Shown: positions 18,146 through 28,269, counted from the first letter of the stretch. The stretch: DNA of 64,000 nucleotides from Desulfamplus sp. (GCA_015232455.1 JADFZQ010000015.1:1-64000); one strand, 5' to 3'. Notes: generated by a model from the letters alone, not told the origin. Translations and numbers: made by a program.

Positions 18146-19741
18146 TTAAGCCAAAGTTGTTATGACCTTTTCTATAGATTTAAAATTATCAAAAAATATG
18201 TTGATATAGCGGGGATCAAAATGTTTCCCGCTGTTTTCTTTTAATAGAGACAAAGCCTTATCAATTGACCACGCATCTTTGTAACACCTCTTATGGGTTA
18301 AAGCATCAAAAACATCAGCTATTGCGGTTATCTTTGCAATATCAGGTATCTGATCTTTTCTGATTCCTTCGGGGTAACCTGTTCCATCATACTTTTCATG
18401 GTGGTATTTTGCGATAACTGCCGCTGTTTTTAAAACCCCGATATTTGAGTGGTTTAAAATATTATAACCATGTTCAGAGTGGCTTTTCATTATTGCAAAC
18501 TCTTCATCTGTAAGTTTTCCAGCCTTTTTTAATATATGATCAGGTATTGCAATTTTTCCTATGTCGTGCATTGTGCTTGCTATTCTTATCTCTTCACATT
18601 TATCCTCTGTAAAGCCTGCGGCAGAGGCGATTATATAGCAGATTTCAGATATTCTTCTTACATGGTTGGCAGTGTCGCTTGATCTTTTTTCAATAAGCTC
18701 GCCAAGAGTAAAGATAATCTCTGTCTGGGTTGCTATCATCTCTTTATGAAGCTGGAAATTATCAATAGCCATAGAAAAGTTTGATAAAAAGACCTTTACA
18801 AGCTCAACTTCTATATCATCTTTGCTGCCTTCCATAAAAATATAGTTGCCAGAGCCTGACAAACCTTTGTGATACGCGATATATCCTTTATCTTGAACAT
18901 GCCTGACATACATTTCAGAGCCGTTTTTTAATTCGCACAAAATATTTTCAAAATGGTTCAGCTCTTCTATCTGGCTGATATTACTGCCTATATACTTTTC
19001 GTATTTCCCTGTGCCAGCTAAAATAGTATAGCATTGTGTATCATCTTTTGCTACAAACCCATCTGGCTGTCTTTTATTATTACATTTAAAATAAAGCCCC
19101 TCGCTCTCTTCATCATAAAATGTTGCTAACTGCTGGAGTATTCCTGTTAGAAATTCATTAAAAGAGCAGGTCTTAAATATTGTTGAACTTGCCCTTATTA
19201 TCCTCTCTAACCCTTTTTTGCTTCTTTGAATGGTTACTAAATCTCGATACGATCTAAGGCATGAATACATAGAAGTATAAAGTTTTTGGACTGTGAGTTC
19301 TGTTTTTGATTTATAGTCATTTATATCATAATTTGCAATTATCTGATCTTCTGGTGCTTTTCCGGGCTGACCAGTTCTTAGGATCACTCTTGTAATTTTA
19401 TTTTCAAGCGTGTTTCTAAGATAATCTACAACCAAAAGCCCTGCATCTTCTTCTTCCATTACTACATCTTGCAAAAGAACTGCTATGCTGCTGTTATTTG
19501 CAAGTATCTTTTTAGTCTCCTGCCCTGAATATGCACTTATAAATTCAAGTCTTCTACCTTCAAAGTTAAACTCTTTTAGCAGCATTTTAGTTATCTGATG
19601 CACAGCTTCGTCATCATCTGATATTAGAACTCTATAAACACCAGAACCAGCTTTTGCTCTGTTTTCAGCCGTTGGAGCATCATTACTTAGAAAATCAAGC
19701 TCAAAATCAATTTCATTTAAAACTATATTTTCACTGCTCAT
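18146..19741 (-). CDS. response regulator with DUF3369 and HD-GYP domains
   Basis: This cytoplasmic regulator is predicted to hydrolyse cyclic di-GMP when its receiver is phosphorylated. The 531 residues comprise an N-terminal receiver (acidic SDDDE, phospho-acceptor Asp in LLQDVVM), a DUF3369 sensory middle (about 170-340) and a C-terminal HD-GYP domain with intact HDIGK, HHEKYDGTGYP and DVFDAL motifs. An in-frame TTG/ATG extension exists. The ATG at 19741 is preferred because GGAG lies 11 bp before it. It sits 78 bp downstream of a Cache-domain kinase on the same strand, its probable partner. The operon has an 11 bp repeated operator upstream (21874-21911). Confidence 0.93.
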   Translation of the reverse strand: MSSENIVLNEIDFELDFLSNDAPTAENRAKAGSGVYRVLISDDDEAVHQITKMLLKEFNFEGRRLEFISAYSGQETKKILANNSSIAVLLQDVVMEEEDAGLLVVDYLRNTLENKITRVILRTGQPGKAPEDQIIANYDINDYKSKTELTVQKLYTSMYSCLRSYRDLVTIQRSKKGLERIIRASSTIFKTCSFNEFLTGILQQLATFYDEESEGLYFKCNNKRQPDGFVAKDDTQCYTILAGTGKYEKYIGSNISQIEELNHFENILCELKNGSEMYVRHVQDKGYIAYHKGLSGSGNYIFMEGSKDDIEVELVKVFLSNFSMAIDNFQLHKEMIATQTEIIFTLGELIEKRSSDTANHVRRISEICYIIASAAGFTEDKCEEIRIASTMHDIGKIAIPDHILKKAGKLTDEEFAIMKSHSEHGYNILNHSNIGVLKTAAVIAKYHHEKYDGTGYPEGIRKDQIPDIAKITAIADVFDALTHKRCYKDAWSIDKALSLLKENSGKHFDPRYINIFFDNFKSIEKVITTLA

Positions 19742-19819
19742 CTTTAAATATTCTCCATAAATTTTAGATAAGGAATAAAAAAAACTCAATTTATTCCATC
19801 TTTGAGTAGAGTTCCATAA

Positions 19820-21772
19820 TCAAAAATGTATCGGCAATTCAAGAAAAAACGTTGTGCTTTCTTCTAAAACACTTTCACAGCGAATTCTTCCTTTTAGCTT
19901 TTGAGTTACTATATTGTAAATAACACTTAAGCCCAAACCGCTTCCTCCAGAAGCTCTATTAGTTGTGAAAAATGGCTCAAAAATTCTGGTTATATGTTCC
20001 TGCCCAATACCTTTTCCGTTGTCTGTATAATTTATGTGCAAAACTCCGCCTGTAATCTCGCAATCTATCTTTATTTTTCCCTTTTCCTCTTTTTTCTCTT
20101 TAAAGCCGTGTATTAGAGAATTCATAATAAGGTTTGTAAATATCTGCGAATAATCACCCGGGAAACTCTCTAAAACTATCTCTTGATCACAATCTACCGT
20201 AAACTCAACATTTTTATTTTTATACTCATGCCTTAAACTTAGAAGTATTATATTTATGTAATCTTTAAGGTTGAATTTTTCAAAAACCCTGCCGCTTTGA
20301 TCAATTGCTATCTGCTTAAAACTTCTTACAAGCTCTGCTGCTCTTGTAAGGTTATGGTTTAAAATTTGAATTGTATCATCAACACTTTCCATAAAATTTT
20401 TAAGGTCATCTTTTGTCATTCTGCCTTGAGATAATTTCAGGCGGCACTCATTATTTATCTTTTCAATGTATGAAGCTGAAGATATGCCAGCACCAAGCGG
20501 AGTATTTATCTCATGTGCAACCCCTGCAACAATCTGACCCAGCGATGCCATTTTTTCTGACTCTATTATGTGCAGCCTCTGCTGTTCAAGCTCTCTGTTT
20601 CTCTTTTCGATGTCAGCTTCAAGCTGTTTATTTGCTTGTTCAATTTTAAAGAGCCTTAATCCTGCAAGAGTAGATATTGAAACTACAGTCATAAGCACAA
20701 TAATAGTTGTAATCTGTAGTTTATGCTTAAGATTCTGAGCCTCAACATAAAGTTCATCAACATATACTCCGGCAAGGATAAACCAGTCCATTTCAGGGTA
20801 ATACTTAAATATTGAAATTTTTTCTCTTGGTCTGGATTCTCCCTTATTCTGCCAAGGATAGGTAATCTCACCGTTCTTTTTTTCTGCCATCTCTTTTATA
20901 AAATATCTGCCGCTGCTGTCTTTTGAATCCATCACATTAATCCCTTCAAGAAAAGGGTGTATCAAAATATCTGCTTTTGAATTCATAACTGCCACATAGC
21001 CTGTTTCACCTATTTTTATAGAAAGGATACGCTCTTTTAACTGTTTTATGTCAACAAGAGATAGAAATTCAGACCTATATGAAGATACTGATATAATCCA
21101 ATCCCAAGGCTCAAAATATTCCATATATAGAACTTTAGGGCGTTCAAAATATTCACCCGGGTTTTTCCAATCATATTCAATATAACCGTTTTTTTCTACT
21201 ATCTGTTTTTTTACAAAAGAAAACAGCGAGGCATCAAAATTGTGCGGAAGTTTTGGGTGGACTTTTACCATTCCATCGGAATTTATGCAGTATATGTAAC
21301 CAGTTTCACCGATTTTCTGGCTTAACAACAGGTTTCTTGCAAGATTTTTAGCTTCAGTCTCAAATAAGAATATATTTCTGCTGTTATTAAGAATTGCTCC
21401 GTTATAACTAAAAATTTTCTTTGAATCATATCCTGAAACCACACTCATTCTATATTGGTTATAAAGCTCATTTACTGAATCTTTATTTTTTTCAGCAATG
21501 CCTCTTAAATAATTTCTTATTGCAGAATCAACAGTAGATTTAGCAAGATTAAGAGTTGATTCAGTAATATCATACAGCCCTTTTTTAGCTAATGAAGTTG
21601 TTATTTTAGTCGCAGTTTCCGCTGCATAGAGTCCAAATATCAAAAAACTTACAAATACAATCCCATTAACTATCAAAATAAGTTTAAGGGATAATCCAAC
21701 TCTTGAAACAACCTTTTTTTCTGAATCTATTAGAGGTTTCTCTTCATTTACAACCTTTTTTTCTGATTCCAT
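19820..21772 (-). CDS. Cache-domain sensor histidine kinase
   Basis: This is a 650-residue membrane kinase. A first membrane helix (about 29-51) precedes a large periplasmic double-Cache region (about 55-340) with two copies of the motif KIGETGYxxxxNS. A second helix lies at about 348-368. A short coiled coil leads to HisKA (His in GVAHEINTPLGAG) and HATPase (NSLIHGF, DNGKGI, GSGLGLSV). There is no receiver, so it must pass phosphate to a separate regulator, probably the adjacent HD-GYP protein. The N-terminal tail is formed by a 42 bp tandem duplication (ESEKKVVNEEKPLIDSEKKVV). Confidence 0.93.
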   Translation of the reverse strand: MESEKKVVNEEKPLIDSEKKVVSRVGLSLKLILIVNGIVFVSFLIFGLYAAETATKITTSLAKKGLYDITESTLNLAKSTVDSAIRNYLRGIAEKNKDSVNELYNQYRMSVVSGYDSKKIFSYNGAILNNSRNIFLFETEAKNLARNLLLSQKIGETGYIYCINSDGMVKVHPKLPHNFDASLFSFVKKQIVEKNGYIEYDWKNPGEYFERPKVLYMEYFEPWDWIISVSSYRSEFLSLVDIKQLKERILSIKIGETGYVAVMNSKADILIHPFLEGINVMDSKDSSGRYFIKEMAEKKNGEITYPWQNKGESRPREKISIFKYYPEMDWFILAGVYVDELYVEAQNLKHKLQITTIIVLMTVVSISTLAGLRLFKIEQANKQLEADIEKRNRELEQQRLHIIESEKMASLGQIVAGVAHEINTPLGAGISSASYIEKINNECRLKLSQGRMTKDDLKNFMESVDDTIQILNHNLTRAAELVRSFKQIAIDQSGRVFEKFNLKDYINIILLSLRHEYKNKNVEFTVDCDQEIVLESFPGDYSQIFTNLIMNSLIHGFKEKKEEKGKIKIDCEITGGVLHINYTDNGKGIGQEHITRIFEPFFTTNRASGGSGLGLSVIYNIVTQKLKGRIRCESVLEESTTFFLELPIHF

Positions 21773-21790
21773 TAGAAGTTTCTCTTCATT
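21707..21790. repeat. two tandem 42 bp units across the kinase start
   Basis: The units at 21749-21790 and 21707-21748 differ at about four positions. The first holds the untranslated leader and the ATG; the second is translated as NEEKPLIDSEKKVV. The duplication therefore created the present N-terminus. Confidence 0.85.
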
Positions 21791-21856
21791 TAAAGTCTAT
21801 AAAATTTAACACTTATAAATATTTGTTATCTTTAAAAATAGAAAACTAAAAATATT

Positions 21857-21911
21857 GATATACATATTCCATATTAGAGTTGTGTTAGATTCAGATTAGA
21901 TTCAGATTAAA
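21857..21911 (-). promoter_or_regulatory. PHO-box-like operator of the Cache-kinase/HD-GYP operon
   Basis: On the minus strand four cores (complements of TTAGA, TTAGA, TTAGA, TTAAA at 21874, 21885, 21896, 21907) are spaced by exactly 11 bp. A TATATC hexamer lies at the expected -10 distance (21862-21857). The operator is about 100 bp upstream of the kinase start. Confidence 0.65.
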
Positions 21912-21930
21912 AATTGAAATTGCTGCAATT

Positions 21931-21984
21931 CTAATGAAATTCTATTACAAACCTAATATTTTTCTAATAATTATAGATTATTAA
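21931..21984 (+). promoter_or_regulatory. PHO-box-like operator of the glycerophosphodiesterase gene
   Basis: CTAAT, CTATT, CTAAT and CTAAT start at 21931, 21942, 21953 and 21964, an exact 11 bp period. TATTAA begins at 21979, 15 bp after the last core. Direct 11 bp repeats replacing the -35 element are the hallmark of PhoB-type promoters. Confidence 0.7.
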
Positions 21985-22090
21985 AGCAACCCGTATTTGG
22001 TATTTTGTTTAAGGCAGATCATCAAGATTCGTTGAAATCGCAAAATTATTAACTAAACAGTTTAAAGGTTAAATACCAATGGAGGAGCTT

Positions 22091-23377
22091 ATGGTTTTGA
22101 AAAAATTTATTAGGTTAAATAAATTTATCAGGTTGATTTCAATCAGCTTTATAATGGCATTTTGCATGGGAAACACTACCTTTGCAGATAACGATAATGA
22201 TGAGCAAAACATTCAAGTAGGTCCTCGTCCTTATTATTTGATTGAGGATATGAAACCAAGTGAGCTTAAAACAGAACTTCAAGAGTGTGCAGAAGGTCCT
22301 TTTTATAAAACCGATTTTTCAATAGGTCATAGAGGTGCATGTATGCAGTTTCCAGAGCATACAAAAGAGTCTTATATGGCTGCTGCAAGAATGGGGGCTG
22401 GAATTTTAGAGTGTGATGTAACTTTTACCAAAGATAAACAGTTGGTCTGCCGCCATTCACAATGCGATCTTCATACAACCACAAATATTCTTGCAATTCC
22501 TGAACTTGCTGCAAAATGCTCAGAGCCTTTTACACCTGCCCAGATTGATCCAAAAACAGGTAAAGTCATAAAACCAGCTTCGGCAAAATGCTGCACAAGC
22601 GATATTACACTTGAAGAGTTCAAAAAACTTACAGGTAAAATGGATGCAGAAAACCCTGATGCAACTACACTTGAAGCGTATATGGACTCAACTCCTAAAT
22701 GGCGTACAGACCTCTATTCAACACCTGGAACTTTAATGACTCATGCAGAGAGTATTGAGCTTTTTAAAAAGTTAGGGGTAAAAATGACACCAGAATTAAA
22801 AACCCCAAGTGTAACAATGCCTTTTGACGGCAATTACACCCAAGAAGCATTTGCTCAACAGATGATTGATGAATACAAGAGTGCTGGAGTTAATCCTAAA
22901 GATGTTTTTCCACAATCTTTTAAACTTGATGATCTGCTTTACTGGTTAAAACATGAACCACAGTTTGGCAGACAGGGTGTGTTTCTTGATGATAGATATG
23001 ATCTAAAAGAGTTTGATTATAAAAATCCAGCTACATGGTCTCCCTCAATGGAAGAGCTGTTTGCCAAAGGCGTAAGAATAATTGCTCCTCCAATGTGGAT
23101 GCTTTTAAGTATAGATAAAGATGGAAAAGTTGTGCCGTCAGAATATGCAAAAAAAGCAAAAGCCGCTGGTCTTGATATAATCACATGGACACTTGAGCGT
23201 TCAGGGCTTTTAAAAGAAGGCGGTGGCTGGTATTACGAGAGCATTAAAGATGCCATTGACAATGATGGCGATGTAATGGAAGTTTTGAATGTTTTGGCAA
23301 AAGATGTAGGTGTTATTGGAATCTTTTCAGATTGGGCAGGTACAGTAACTTATTATGCCAATTGCAAAGGTTTATAG
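22091..23377 (+). CDS. glpQ: secreted glycerophosphodiester phosphodiesterase
   Basis: The enzyme would hydrolyse deacylated phospholipids to glycerol-3-phosphate and an alcohol outside the cytoplasm. After a signal peptide (hydrophobic [13 protein letters not shown], cleavage near TFADN) the mature TIM barrel begins [15 protein letters not shown]. It holds the metal/catalytic pair [14 protein letters not shown] and the second catalytic His in VCRHSQCD. It is closer to the large periplasmic GlpQ type than to the small cytoplasmic UgpQ. An upstream ATG at 22079 exists, but GGAGG at 22081 positions ribosomes for the ATG at 22091. An alkaline phosphatase gene follows within 80 bp, and a PHO-box-like operator precedes. 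Confidence 0.92.
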   Translation: MVLKKFIRLNKFIRLISISFIMAFCMGNTTFADNDNDEQNIQVGPRPYYLIEDMKPSELKTELQECAEGPFYKTDFSIGHRGACMQFPEHTKESYMAAARMGAGILECDVTFTKDKQLVCRHSQCDLHTTTNILAIPELAAKCSEPFTPAQIDPKTGKVIKPASAKCCTSDITLEEFKKLTGKMDAENPDATTLEAYMDSTPKWRTDLYSTPGTLMTHAESIELFKKLGVKMTPELKTPSVTMPFDGNYTQEAFAQQMIDEYKSAGVNPKDVFPQSFKLDDLLYWLKHEPQFGRQGVFLDDRYDLKEFDYKNPATWSPSMEELFAKGVRIIAPPMWMLLSIDKDGKVVPSEYAKKAKAAGLDIITWTLERSGLLKEGGGWYYESIKDAIDNDGDVMEVLNVLAKDVGVIGIFSDWAGTVTYYANCKGL

Positions 23378-23454
23378 AAATAATAATTAAATAATATCGG
23401 TTTGTTGGCAATAAATTTAAACACAGGACTTAATTTAAGCACAGGAGAGAATTG

Positions 23455-24944
23455 ATGAAGAATATAAGTAAAATTAGCATCACTAATATGTAATTTTTAT
23501 ATTGGCTGCATTTATGTGCCTTTCTTCAGCACAGCATGTAATTGCAAGTACAGATTCTGCCAAACCTGCAAAATATGTATTTGTATTTATAGGTGACGGC
23601 ATGGGGCTGCCTCAGGTTGCAAGTGCTGAAATATACTCAAGTGCACTTAAGTCTGGCAAATATCCTGAAGCTCCCCGAGTGCTCTCTTTTACAAAATTTC
23701 CAGCACAAGGCTTAACAACTACACATGACGCAAGCTCATTTATAACTGACTCTGCTTCATCTGGAACTGCCATTGCAACTGGCAATAAAACTCTCAATGG
23801 CGTAATATCAATGGATGTTGATAAGAAAAATGAGTTGAAATCAGTTGCAACTATGGCAAAAGAAAAAGGAATGAAAGTTGGAATCATCTCAAGTGTTTCA
23901 ATTGATCACGCTACCCCAGCAGTTTTCTATGCAAATGTTCCTTCTCGTAAAATGATGTATGAAATTGGCTTGCAGCTTGCTGACAGCGGATTTGATTTTT
24001 TTGCAGGAGGAGGTGTTGTTGATCCTGACGGCAAAAAGAGCAAAATGGAAAAAAAGCCCGGTAACGTAATTGAGTACGCTAAACAAAAAGGCTATAAAAT
24101 TGTTGATAATAAAGAGGCTTTCTCTGCTCTTAAACCAGACGGCTCAAAGGTTTGGGCAGTAACAGAGATGCCAGCAGATGAATCTGCTATGCTTTATGAG
24201 ATAGATAGACCAAAAGATGCGGTTTCTCTTTCTGACTACACATCAAAAGCAATTGAGCTTTTAGATAATCCAAACGGTTTTTTTGTAATGGTTGAAGGAG
24301 GTAAGATTGACTGGGCTTGCCATGCAAATGATGCTATGAGTGCAATAAAAGATGTGTTTGCATTTGATGATGCTGTTAAAAAAGCGGTTGATTTTGCAAA
24401 TGCCCATCCTGACGAAACCTTAATTATCGTAACTGGAGACCATGAGTGCGGCGGTATGACCTTAGGATTTGCTGGAACTAAATATGACACATTCTTCCAA
24501 AAACTTCAGCACCAGAAAATATCTTATGTCAAATTTGACCAAAAACTTGGTCAATTTAAAAGTTCTAACCCAAATGCTCAACTTAAAGATGTAATGCCTT
24601 TAATAACCGAATCATTTGGACTTACAAACAAAGGCGGTAAATCAGAAATGGATTTGACTGAATATGAAATCAGCCTTTTAAAAGATAGTTTTGCCGAAAC
24701 AATGAAAGCAGAAGATGCCCGCTCAAGCGATGACGGTGCTTATATTGCTTATGGCGGATATGAGCCGCTGACTGTTACAATAACCCATATCTTGAACCGT
24801 AAAGCTGGAATAGGCTGGACATCTTACTCACACACAGGTGTGCCAGTACCGACCTATGCGTTTGGAGCAGGTGCAAAGACATTTGACGGCTACTATGACA
24901 ACACAGAAATTTTTTCTAAACTTGTATCACTTATGAAAATATAA
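23455..24944 (+). CDS. phoA: alkaline phosphatase with a frameshift in the signal peptide
   Basis: This is a periplasmic phosphomonoesterase of the PhoA superfamily. The catalytic body is complete: FIGDGMG metal ligands, nucleophile Ser in DSASSGTAIATG, GDHECGGM and SHTGVPVPTYAFG. The natural start is ATG at 23455, preceded by AGGAGAG, and gives MKNISKISITNM then TAA. The hydrophobic part of the signal (VIFILAAFMCLSSAQHVIAS) is in another frame beginning at 23490. One base is therefore missing near 23488. Without correction the only start is TTG at 23502 with no ribosome site, giving a shortened signal. It is either a recent inactivation or a sequencing error. It lies in an apparent glpQ-phoA-yibE operon. 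Confidence 0.88.
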
Positions 24945-24968
24945 AAACTCCCTCTCCTCTCTCCCTCC

Positions 24969-25003
24969 CCCTCTTCTTTTCCTTTTGTTAGGTTAGAAGA
25001 GGG
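24969..25003 (+). terminator. hairpin between phoA and the leader peptide
   Basis: CCCTCTTCT and AGAAGAGGG form a 9 bp stem around a 17-nt pyrimidine-rich loop; TTAATTA follows. It could partly terminate the glpQ-phoA transcript before the YibE/F gene. Confidence 0.5.
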
Positions 25004-25032
25004 TTAATTAACCATACAAAATAAGGAATTTC

Positions 25033-25173
25033 ATGTCAGAGCTGAACTCCTCCATCAAATTTAATAAACCAACCACTCTTGAAGCAGCTTTCCACTCTGT
25101 TAAATCAAACTATCACCACTCTATGAAACTGAAACCTAACCACTCTATGAAGTTAAAACATAACTATCTATGA
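25033..25173 (+). CDS. 46-residue leader peptide translationally coupled to the YibE/F gene
   Basis: AAGGA lies 7 bp before an ATG that opens a 46-codon frame. Its TGA overlaps the ATG of the YibE/F gene (ATGA). The peptide ends in two repeats (HSMKLKPN, HSMKLKHN) made by 24 bp tandem units. It has no membrane segment or recognisable domain. The start-stop overlap suggests that translating it sets initiation of the downstream membrane protein. It could also be a chance frame, but the ribosome site argues for use. Confidence 0.5.
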   Translation: MSELNSSIKFNKPTTLEAAFHSVKSNYHHSMKLKPNHSMKLKHNYL

Positions 25174-25188
25174 AATCAAAATTCAATC
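25117..25188. repeat. three 24 bp tandem units covering the YibE/F start codon
   Basis: Units at 25117, 25141 and 25165 each contain the core CTATGAA. In the third, that ATG is the start codon of the YibE/F gene. The duplication thus multiplied a start-codon context in a row. Confidence 0.75.
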
Positions 25189-26351
25189 AAACCACGCTTA
25201 ATGCTCTCTTTAAATTTTTTGGATTTAGCAGCATTACACGAGCAGAGCTTATTTTTGTTGGAATCTGCATAACTGCCTGTATAATCATGTTTTATATTCC
25301 CACAGGTTTTGAGAAAGCAGGAGTTCAAACTTCATTGTTTTCACTGCCTATTGAAGCTGAAGTTATTGAGGTTGACAACAGCCATGTTCACACAATTGGA
25401 CTAATAAGAACTGGTGAACAAGGGCTTGTAATCGAAGCCTTAGAAGGGGATTTAAAAGGAAAAAAATTTGAATGTATAAATCACTTTTTGGGTAAACTTG
25501 ATATTGATAAATTTTACCGTGAAGGAGACAAAGTGTTTGCTGTAATACAAGGAGAATCATACGACAAGATGAATCAGGCACAGGTTGTTGATTTGTACCG
25601 CATCAGAGTAGAGTTTGTCTTGATAGCTATTTTTATTCTCGTCCTTTTAATATATGCGGGCTGGGTCGGCTTTAAATCTATTGTCTCATTTTTCTTTTCA
25701 GCCCTTATTATTTGGAAGATTCTTCTACCGGGTTATCTTAAATATTACTCTCCAATTCCATTTTCTCTCTTTGTTACAGCTCTTTTAACTGGAACTATTA
25801 TTTTTCTTGTTGCTGGTTTTACTAAAAAAGGTTGGACAGCATTTTTAGGAGCATTTGCTGGAGTTATTCTTACTGCTGTTTTGTCAATTCTATTTGGTAA
25901 ATACTTTGCAATTCCAGGAGAGATAAAGCCTTTTTCTGAAACTTTGCTTTACACTGGATTTATTAAGCTGAACCTTTCAGATATTTTTCTATCTGGTATT
26001 TTTTTAGCATCATCAGGTGCAGTTATGGACATTGCAATGGATGTCTCTGCATCTATGGCAGAGGTTAAATCTCAAAAACCTGAAATTGGATTTATAGATT
26101 TAACTTTAGCTGGATTCAGCGTAGGCAGAGCTGTAATCGGCACCATGACAACCACCCTTCTTTTAGCCTATTCTGGCGGTTATTCTACTCTTTTAATGGT
26201 TTTCATTGCTCAAGGCGTGCCTATTGCAAATATTTTAAATATTCAATATGTTTCTGCTGAAATACTACATACAGTTGTCGGCAGTTTCGGTCTTATTTCA
26301 GTAGCTCCTTTTACTGCAATAATAGGAGGAATTATACTCAGTCGCCGTTAA
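25170..26351 (+). CDS. YibE/F-family membrane protein
   Basis: This 393-residue integral membrane protein is of the YibE/F family, whose function is not established. The N-terminal helix (about 23-43) is followed by an extracytoplasmic domain (about 50-145) with VIEVDNSHVHTIG and KKFECINHFLGK. About seven more helices follow, with conserved segments AGWVGFKSIVSFFFSALIIW, SSGAVMDIAMDVSASMAEV and TLAGFSVGRAVIGTMTTTLL. It begins at the ATG overlapping the leader-peptide stop. Its placement behind glpQ and phoA suggests a phosphate-related role here, an inference from context only. Confidence 0.9.
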   Translation: MKSKFNQTTLNALFKFFGFSSITRAELIFVGICITACIIMFYIPTGFEKAGVQTSLFSLPIEAEVIEVDNSHVHTIGLIRTGEQGLVIEALEGDLKGKKFECINHFLGKLDIDKFYREGDKVFAVIQGESYDKMNQAQVVDLYRIRVEFVLIAIFILVLLIYAGWVGFKSIVSFFFSALIIWKILLPGYLKYYSPIPFSLFVTALLTGTIIFLVAGFTKKGWTAFLGAFAGVILTAVLSILFGKYFAIPGEIKPFSETLLYTGFIKLNLSDIFLSGIFLASSGAVMDIAMDVSASMAEVKSQKPEIGFIDLTLAGFSVGRAVIGTMTTTLLLAYSGGYSTLLMVFIAQGVPIANILNIQYVSAEILHTVVGSFGLISVAPFTAIIGGIILSRR

Positions 26352-26451
26352 TTACCAAAAATTTTGCTTGACATTACAAAAGTATTCCTGTCATTCATAT
26401 TCGTAATAAAATTTACGTTAAGTGATAAAAACAGGAGGCTAATTAAAAAAA

Positions 26452-28269
26452 ATGATGTCAATAAAATTAAAAAATATTTCCATAAGATCATCAATAAGTG
26501 CAAAGATTATAATAAGCGTTGCAACTGCTTCAACGCTCTGTTTTTGCACTCTAATCTACTCAAATTGGTATTGGGACAACCAAATCAGCCAAAAATATTC
26601 AAGCCTGCTCGATATACAAAAAGCCTTAAATGAAAACCTTAAATCATCTATTATAAACCTTCAGCTAAAGATGCTGACTATTCCAGAGAACCTAAAAGTT
26701 GACCCAAAAGCTGATATTATAAAATGGGTTAAAGAAAATTATACTCTTGATAAAGAAGAGAAGATAACAGACAGAGATGCCTATAAAAAGCAGTATGATA
26801 GAACCCAAAGGCGTGATATTGCAAAAGGGTTATTTGCTGTTACAACAGATGATGATAAGTTTATTGTGAGCTGGGGTATTCTTGATAGCGAAGGAAAATT
26901 TACCGACACTGTTGAAAGAGTGCTGTTTAAAAGCCAAAATCCAACTGATGATGCAAAAAAAACTGCTGAGGAGATTCTAAAGATTCAGGAACAATCAAAT
27001 AATAAAGATGCTGTAATGAATAAAATCAGCCAGTTGAATCTTATGTTGGCTGATGAGATGATCTCTGCTGAAAAAAGAAGAATTGAGATCTTAAATTATA
27101 CAGACAAAATAGCAGAAAATGAAAAAGCTCTTGATAGCGGCAAAAGACAGAGAAATATAAATATTGCTCTTATCTCTGGAGTAACGGTTCTTCTTAACCT
27201 GTTTATTGTATTCTATCTTTCCAATTTTATAATAACAAAACCTATAAATATGCTTATAAAAGCGTTTCAAGATATTGCAGAAGGAGAAGGAGACCTTACA
27301 AGGCGGATAGTTGTTAAATCAAAAGATGAGCTTGGGCAGTTAGCTCAATGGTTTAATATATTTATAATTAAGCTGCAAAAAATAATTATCCAAATATCTG
27401 GTCAGGTTAATAATATTGATAATGCTTCTTTATCTTTGCAGTCAGTTACCTCTGACCTTATAAACATTTCAGTAGAAACTTCAGAAAAATCAGCAACAGT
27501 TGCTTCTGCTGCTGAACAGATGAGCAGCAACATGGCTTATGCCGCAGCGTCAATGAGCCAATCTTCAAACAATGCTGATATTGTAGCAGCAGCATCAGAG
27601 GAGATGCACACCACAATCAGTGAAATCTCAAAAAATACAAAGATAGCAGAGGATATTTCGCTCAAAGCATTAGATAGAACATTAGAAGCAAGCAAGTTGA
27701 TGGACGATTTTTCTAAAACAGCCAATGCAATTGAAAAAACATCCGGAACAATTAAAGAAATATCAGAGATGACAAATCTTTTAGCATTGAATGCAACTAT
27801 TGAAGCATCAAGAGCTGGGGCTGCTGGAAAAGGTTTTGTCGTGGTTGCAAACGAGATCAAAGAGCTTGCCAAACAGACAGCAGGTGCAACACTTGAAATT
27901 AACAAACAGATTGCCAATGTCCACAAAACCTCGCTAAATGCTGACATTTCAATTAAAGAGGTAACTAAAATACTTCACCAAACCCAAGAAATCATCTCAT
28001 CTATCTCTGTTGCTTTGCAGGAGCAGACCTCTGCTACTCGTGAAATCTCATCTAATATTGAAAATCTTTCTATGGCTGTAGTTGAAGCTGATGGGAATGT
28101 TGCCCAAAGTTCGCAGGTTGCTGTTCAAATATCCCAAGAAATAGCACTTGTTAATAAAGCATCAGAAAATATATCAGCAAGCAGTAACAAGTTAGACAAA
28201 AATCTGCTTGAATTAAAAGATATGTCTGTTCAGTTAAAGAATATTGTTAATAAATTTATAGTCAATTAA
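26452..28269 (+). CDS. methyl-accepting chemotaxis protein 1
   Basis: This is a 605-residue transmembrane chemoreceptor. Helix 1 (about 17-38) and helix 2 (about 238-258) bracket a periplasmic domain of about 195 residues. HAMP follows ([20 protein letters not shown]). The long cytoplasmic hairpin has the kinase-control tip [20 protein letters not shown] followed by GKGFVVVANEIKELAKQTA. The periplasmic domain shares a distinctive segment (RDAYKKQYDRTQRRDIAKGL and GILDSEGKFTDTVERV) with the receptor at 53021, so both probably sense related cues. An AGGAGG site lies about 14 bp before the double ATG. It is monocistronic. Confidence 0.95.
   Translation: MMSIKLKNISIRSSISAKIIISVATASTLCFCTLIYSNWYWDNQISQKYSSLLDIQKALNENLKSSIINLQLKMLTIPENLKVDPKADIIKWVKENYTLDKEEKITDRDAYKKQYDRTQRRDIAKGLFAVTTDDDKFIVSWGILDSEGKFTDTVERVLFKSQNPTDDAKKTAEEILKIQEQSNNKDAVMNKISQLNLMLADEMISAEKRRIEILNYTDKIAENEKALDSGKRQRNINIALISGVTVLLNLFIVFYLSNFIITKPINMLIKAFQDIAEGEGDLTRRIVVKSKDELGQLAQWFNIFIIKLQKIIIQISGQVNNIDNASLSLQSVTSDLINISVETSEKSATVASAAEQMSSNMAYAAASMSQSSNNADIVAAASEEMHTTISEISKNTKIAEDISLKALDRTLEASKLMDDFSKTANAIEKTSGTIKEISEMTNLLALNATIEASRAGAAGKGFVVVANEIKELAKQTAGATLEINKQIANVHKTSLNADISIKEVTKILHQTQEIISSISVALQEQTSATREISSNIENLSMAVVEADGNVAQSSQVAVQISQEIALVNKASENISASSNKLDKNLLELKDMSVQLKNIVNKFIVN

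Noticed and set aside
23401-23454. PHO-box upstream of phoA at 23455
   Set aside because: TTTAAACACAGGA and TTTAAGCACAGGA repeat with about 18 bp spacing, not 11 bp. The gene is probably served by the glpQ promoter.
25117-25188. Short 24 bp tandem units as an operator or iteron array
   Set aside because: The units are translated and span the start codon of the next gene; a simple tandem duplication explains them.
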